Below, piece by piece: positions 58,645 through 64,000 of a stretch of DNA of 64,000 bases (within the stretch, counting starts at the first letter, position 1; every line of letters begins with the position of its first letter). The notes beneath the pieces are model-generated. The model did no database searches and was not told the origin of the DNA. It was given only the letters and a program-made list of their open reading frames with translations. The position numbers were made by a program, and so were the translations under genes. The DNA comes from Pestalotiopsis fici W106-1. Taxonomy: Eukaryota; Ascomycota; Sordariomycetes; Amphisphaeriales; Sporocadaceae. The stretch lies in the NCBI RefSeq assembly GCF_000516985.1, contig NW_006917092.1, positions 6,079,888 through 6,143,887 on the forward strand, read 5' to 3'.

Positions 58645-60097
58645 TGTTATGGAAAAAGGCTTTGTGGTATGATATTTTGGTTTCGAGGGTGTTGTGATGA
58701 ATGGCTTACTGGGCTCCTCGCCTGGTCAAAGGACAGAGTGGACGGCCAGTTATGTTTGGAAATGGTACGGACTTAAGCACTGGGAGCTCCGCAGGTCGTT
58801 CAATGGAAGACTGGCGGGGGCCAGAAGTGAAGTTCCTCACATTGTATGTATACATAATAGGACAGCATACTCTCACCCTTTGTATCCCTGCAAATATGTA
58901 GTAGGCCTTGAAATTGGGAGCCCATTCGATTCCACTTGGTCCTTGTCAGTCAGGATTTTGCTTAATATTTGCGATGTTGGTGATGTGACCATGAATCCCG
59001 TTGGTAATATTCTGTACCTTGCCGCATTGGTGCATATCTTTGACGACGGGCAGATCACCCCTTCCGGAGTGTGAGTTGCCAATTGACCTGACTGCAATGG
59101 AATTATATTGAGGAAATTGCTGATTGCAACCCAGTCATGATGACCTAGGGAAATGCATTGCAAAATCAGATCATGACCGGGATCCGCCACCTTGCCAGAC
59201 ACGAGCCAATTATGCAATTCAAACGTTGGCCGTATCACCCAACCGTCAGCTGTGCCGTAAACCAACTTGCAACAGCCCCCAAGCCTACCAGACTAAACCA
59301 GTCCAAGCGCTTGACTCACAGAGCTATAATGAAGCCAAGGAGCCCAAACCCGATTCCGACTTGCCAACAGAGACGCAAGTTATCAACATACATATTTTTC
59401 ACCCCTACGAGCAATGTAACTTTTGGCAAGGTAGTATTTGCCATCATGATGCCATCATTTCCTCAAGCGGCTCAGGCGTACGTACCATCATCTTTTACTG
59501 TTATCTGTATAGAGGTTGAACCGCATCCTACACTCAAACAGCCAGTGCTGGACGCACCGACATCATTCAAAATGTATATCCGGTACTATGGCATGAAGAC
59601 TACATCGATCGGTTTCCATCTAGTTGCTGGATGAAGGGATCATGTCTCTAAAGACATAGAATCCTGCTGTCGCGCGGTGATAGGTGATGGAAGGCGGGCT
59701 ACCTGGTAGTGTGAAAAACAGGATACAGCAGCTCTATCAATAGAGTATCAGCCTATCACTTGGATGAAGCACAAAAATACGAGCTGGCTACCCGATACAT
59801 TTTATTTCTACCAAGGGGCGAAATATTCTACAGTCAAAAATTGCCGCATCGCCAAAAAAGTATTATCCGAGGAGGGAATTTGCGATCAAACTTCTTCCGT
59901 TATCAATGCAAAGTTACCAAAATGAATAGCGGGGAGGGCAAAAGCAGATAATTAAACAATGCTGAAACTATTTGAACAATGAAGTGATATCGAGCTTTTC
60001 TTTTCTTTACAAGCCGATCCTAGTAAATGCTGTGTGCCATTATAACGGATACTGTGGCTCGTCCAGAATTTGCTATTTTAAGTGTATCAGCAATTGC
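58645..60097. other. Intergenic, 1.45 kb
   Basis: Frames at 58694-59074 and 59124-59634 overlap each other on both strands and show no domain; not called. No repeat recognised. Confidence 0.5.
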
Positions 60098-61840
60098 TCA
60101 ATTCGGGTCATTGAGGAGCTAAATCAAGAGTAAATCACACGCATTAGGGAACAAACAAAGATGTGTGTAATTCACATGCCCGACGACATGCCAATAGGGG
60201 AAGAAATAGTAGAGACGACTAACCTGTAGTGAAACCTCGTTCAGTAACTTGTCCTTGCACTCCAGATGCGGAAGGTATTCAACAATACAGTGCTTTCCTC
60301 TGACGGGCCACCCAATTACGTTGTGCCGGGGTAGACGGGATTCTTCGGCCTCCAGGTAGCAGTCGTGATCTCTTGCCACTTGAGCCCATGCCTCGTGCAC
60401 TTCGGGCGTGATCTCGGCGCCCCAAGTACTGAGCAGCTCTATTTTTGCTCTGGGTACGCTTCGACGAAAACGGAAAATGCATGCATCTGGACGCAATGCA
60501 CCCCATAGCTCCAACTTGTTGAGCTGAGGCATTCTCCTTGCGGCAAGACCTGCTGCTGTGACTAGTATATCCCAATTATTCGGCTGAAGATGGACAGACC
60601 ACAGCGAGAGATCACGGAGCTGGCCCCAATACTCCTCGGGTCCCACTTGCAAAGTTTGGAAGTTTCGTTGTTGAGGACTTCGTGTACCCGGCCAAAAGCT
60701 GAAGAAGAAGTCTTTAGCATCAAGGAACATGCCGACATGTATTTCCTCTAGATGGTGACTCGCTCGTGCAAGACTGTACCCGAGGAATGGTGCTGGGTCC
60801 GGTAAATCTGTTCTCCCCAGAATAGCAACATTGTCGTCTTGGAATAAAGCTATTCGTTTCAGGTTCTTGCTTTGCCTTAATAGCAACGAAAAAATCAAGG
60901 TGTGATCCCAGTCACGGATGAATGGACCGTTGTTGTAACCATATTGAAAGTTAAAGCGATCATTCTCAGGTACTACCCGCCATGTCTCGTATCTGAAATC
61001 TGCAAGGTTGGGTGTAGACCGGAATATATCGTCCAGGCCATCCCGCACTGAAAAGGCTCTCATGAACTGTCGGCGGATACAAATGGATTCTATCACTGGT
61101 ACTTGCGGTAAAGTGTTGCCACTTTGTGCTGCTAATGCTCTTGGATCAAACTGGAGTCCTGGATCTGATCCAAACAGCCGTCTTATAGAAAGATGGTGTG
61201 ATGGGGTCCAGCGCCGCACTGGATGTTGCAGTATTCTTTTCGGCCCCGGGCTATCATGACGCTTCCACGCCGTGTCATTGATGCGCCATTTGAGATGCTT
61301 ATAATCAAAACGCGCATCGGCAAGGGAATGCGCACTAAGCTCCAATGTAATGCCACTGCTTGATCGTGTCTCCCAGGTGCTAAGGATTTTGAACAAGCTC
61401 CAGACGGCGTTTGTGAATATTCCATTGTGGGCTCGAGACTCCTCCAAAGATTCCGGATCCTGGTGAGTCGGAGAGGTATACTTAGGGAATTCCAGGCGCA
61501 GCCAAACCCATTCTATATAGCTTGTACGAGATCGAGAGATCTCTTGGAAATCTGCAAGGTCCGACTGATGAAGAGTCATACGTTTGTAGATGATCGGCTC
61601 GAAAAAACACTGCCAGTCCCGACAAACTAGAGAGTAATCCGTCAGATCGTGCACAATCTGCGCCGGCCTTTTTTTCCTGAGGGTGATTCTCTTTGCTTTT
61701 TTCCTTTTCCTTTTGATTGGAGGTGCAGTCGGCTGTTTCAAGAAATCTAGGACCGTAAGCTGTAGCTCGGTTGGAAGCTTATGCCAGGGGAATTGACTAT
61801 GGCTTGGAGCCGTGTTCGCCATTTTCTGGTTTACAGGCAT
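60098..61840 (-). CDS. F-box-like fungal protein of unknown function
   Basis: A long exon, 60224-61840, with a probable short last exon at 60098-60118 across a 105 bp intron (GTTAGT to TAG, CTAAT branch site); 545 residues. If the intron is kept, the frame ends at 60119 with a 573-residue product whose tail looks non-coding. The N-terminus has an F-box-like helix set (FPWHKLPTELQLTVLDFLKQP) interrupted by a lysine/arginine-rich insert, then DYSLVCRDWQCFFEPIIYKRMTL. The rest resembles the large fungal group of F-box proteins with leucine-rich-like strands. It may recruit a target to a ubiquitin ligase; the target is unknown. Confidence 0.78.
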
Positions 61841-62220
61841 ACCTAGTGCATGGCAAGGTGGGTAGTTGGTTTAGCAAATTGAAGAGGCAACATTGGGGGG
61901 AAAGGCCAGGAATTGTCCCACCACACGTTTAAATATCTGCCAGGGCCATTTTTCTACCTGGATGGTCCGATGAGTCAATTAAAATCAATCACAATATTTC
62001 GCCGCCATTAGCAGCAAAGATAAACCTAGTTCCCGAGTAAAGTGATATCCGGGCCGAACAAGGCTCTCACGGAAGTACCTATCTAAGATTTCCTCAAATG
62101 CGTCCAAACGCGTGACTGAAGGGACTCTCATCCGTCTCGAGTCCTGTACTTGAAATCATTCCTGGACGGGACCCCAACGCTGGAGCCTCAAACCAACAAC
62201 TGCGCCCAATTATGCTCTCT
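61841..62220. other. Intergenic, 380 bp
   Basis: No supported gene; promoter side of the F-box-like gene. Confidence 0.45.
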
Positions 62221-64000
62221 TCAAGATTCGTTTTTTTCTTCTTTTTTTTTTTTCGCGTGTTTGACGACAATCTGGCAGCATTCCAAGCGACGTTCATCAA
62301 ATAACTGCCCCAAATAGTTGATCATCTCCATTTTATTGTCTTTGGAGAGTCCGTGCACGAGGGTAAGGTTGAGAAGGGCAGCAAGCTCTTCATTTTCCCA
62401 ATGGCGAATCTCGAAGATGTGGCCGAGGATCGTTTCTCCGTAGGAAAAGGTGATATTCACCAATGCGCCGTGATCTAGAAGGACCTTGATAGTTGCTATC
62501 ACTTTTTGTGCGGGCATCCTTTGTCTTGCGTTACACGCTGACTCCAGTGGTGTCTCGCCCAAAGGATCGCGGGCGTTGACGTTTGCGTTATACTTTATCA
62601 AGAGTTGAATCACATCGATTTCGCACCATACTGCAGCAACACTGAGCGGAAGCAGTGTTGAAGCACTACTTGCATTGGGGTCCGCTCCGGTTTTCAGAAG
62701 AACTTCCATGGTGTATCGAAGCTTGGGTGATTCACTCGGCTCTCGATAACGGCCACGTTTAGAAATTCTTGTGCATAGCCAGTTCAAAGGTGTCATTCCT
62801 TGCCCGCTCATCCTTGCTGCATCTGCACCTAGGTCGAGGAGCCTGGTTGTCCTGGAGTTAGTATTGAACATTGGGACCGAGATAAATGAAGGGGCTTCCT
62901 AGCTATCCTACCGCATTCGCGCAACACTTCCATTCAACCTAGATCAAACTTTACTCAGCATAGAGCATCAACGAAATTATCTAAAGCACATGCGTACATG
63001 AGTATCGTCGGCTTGGAAGGGTTGGGATCCTCGATGTTGGCGCCGTGATTGAGTTAAGCCCTAGATGCATGCATGCACTTGTGGGTATATGCATTGAGAA
63101 GAGCCTCGTGTTTCATCTCGTCGTCAGTGATCAGTGAGAAGTGGCAAAACACTGTAGCAATCATAGATGTATCACCCGCGGCGGCAGCACTAAGCAAAGC
63201 TGTTGGCTTCGAGTAATCGGGTGGACTAACTGGATGATGCACAATTGGACTTCTTGTGGTGTAAGGATTGTTGTTGGCTGTTGGTCTCGAGGGACTCCAT
63301 GAACCAGACTTAGAGACCCAGAAGGAAGCCCCTGCAGCCATGAGCTTCTTCGGAGCACCTTAGTGACCGTGGTAAATGGCTAGATGAAGAGCAGTCCACT
63401 CATAAGTGCATAGTGGTCGTCTGTAATCAGAGGGAGGGTAGGTGGATTGACATGGACGTGTGCATGAACACGACTGACAGCACATGACATCGACATTGGA
63501 TTGATGCTGTATAAGGTAGTCGACAACTTGCTCGTGTCCCTGTTGTGCTGCTAAGTGCAATGCCGTATACCTCATTGGTTTGCACTCGGACCCATTCGGA
63601 TAGTCCTGTGCTTGGCTTTTGAATCGCATGAAACTGACATCGGCTGCTCTATGAAGGGTACATGTATGCTTCAACGAATTCATCGTATTTGGGATGTTTC
63701 GGGAAGCGTCAGTTGATGTGTTCGGATACAGACTTGAAAATCCTGAATCTGAGTCCAAACCTTATCAAGATCGGCTCCTGCGTGGAAGATTTTCTCCAAG
63801 GTACCCAGGGCTCCACGATCAGCTGCTCATAGGGTGACTTGAATATCGTCACGAACATGTTGATAGATGAGAGAGGTAAGGCTCATGTTCAGAGAGCGGC
63901 GGCAGCGAGCGAGGCTGGCAACATCTCTGACACCCAGGTGCTCCCCAATACCGAGCAGGACCTCGTTTGGTATCCTGCGTATTGAGCCGATTCGTTGGTT
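62221..64000 (-). pseudogene. F-box/ankyrin-repeat protein, broken, 5' end beyond the window
   Basis: On the minus strand the right edge reads an F-box (SIRRIPNEVLLGIGEHLGVRDVASLARCRRS), then ankyrin-like units: YTALHLAAQQGHEQVVDYLI at 63360-63758, a middle block at 63054-63341, and VLLKTGADPN and LLIKYNANVNARDPLGETPL at 62221-62871. The frame is interrupted by TGA at 63827-63829 just after the F-box, TAA at 63360-63362 and TAA at 63054-63056; in each case similarity continues in the same frame past the stop. A TGA at 62955-62957 and a frame change precede the last block. No intron removing these stops was found. It could still be expressed in pieces, but a pseudogene is the simplest reading. 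Confidence 0.72.

Noticed and set aside
58694..59634. Several 65-158 codon plus-strand frames
   Set aside because: They overlap each other in different frames and show no domain or coding pattern.
63360..63758. Separate small intact ankyrin gene
   Set aside because: The frame continues with ankyrin-like sequence past its stop and is preceded by an F-box exon, so it is one broken gene.

Overview
The window is nuclear DNA of a filamentous ascomycete (Pezizomycotina, most like Sordariomycetes/Hypocreales by gene content). Support: short GT-AG introns (about 47-130 bp) with CTAAC/CTGAC-like branch sites, fungal-only families (HET, Zn2Cys6 regulator, psi-factor oxygenase, AA9 monooxygenase, fungal STAND protein), and a retroelement eroded by C:G to T:A changes, the mark of repeat-induced point mutation (RIP). 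Gene models here were spliced by hand; each multi-exon CDS given as complete keeps reading frame across its proposed introns.

Layout. 1-4150 is an AT-rich RIP graveyard: the end of a Ty1/copia polyprotein followed by three LTR copies about 840 bp apart. At its border is a five-exon HET-domain gene (4521-6808). 7560-23919 is an accessory region: secreted bicupin oxalate decarboxylase (-), secreted SBP56-like beta-propeller (+), a 1092-residue dioxygenase-P450 fusion (-), a MAPEG protein (+), an SDR (-) and a Zn2Cys6 regulator (+). 24286-32201 looks like an amine-catabolism cluster: copper amine oxidase (-) sharing a GATA-rich divergent promoter with an APC-family permease (+), then an aldehyde dehydrogenase (+) and a glyoxalase-like protein (-). 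Both the oxidase and the dehydrogenase end in SKL, so amine to aldehyde to acid conversion is probably peroxisomal.

32895-39175 holds a CorA-like membrane protein and a NACHT-ankyrin STAND protein. After a 2.3 kb gap comes an AA9 lytic polysaccharide monooxygenase. 43201-52806 is a conserved housekeeping block: DLT1, NDC1, PEP12, COX18 and ALG11. 53102-64000 is accessory again: an UNC93-like transporter divergent from a TauD/TfdA dioxygenase, two F-box-like proteins, an EthD protein, and an F-box/ankyrin pseudogene running off the right edge.

No CRISPR, rRNA or tRNA gene was recognised; tRNAs were looked for only by eye. The most interesting signals are the peroxisomal amine cluster, the missing I-helix asparagine in the oxygenase-P450 fusion, and the three LTR copies that record RIP at different strengths.
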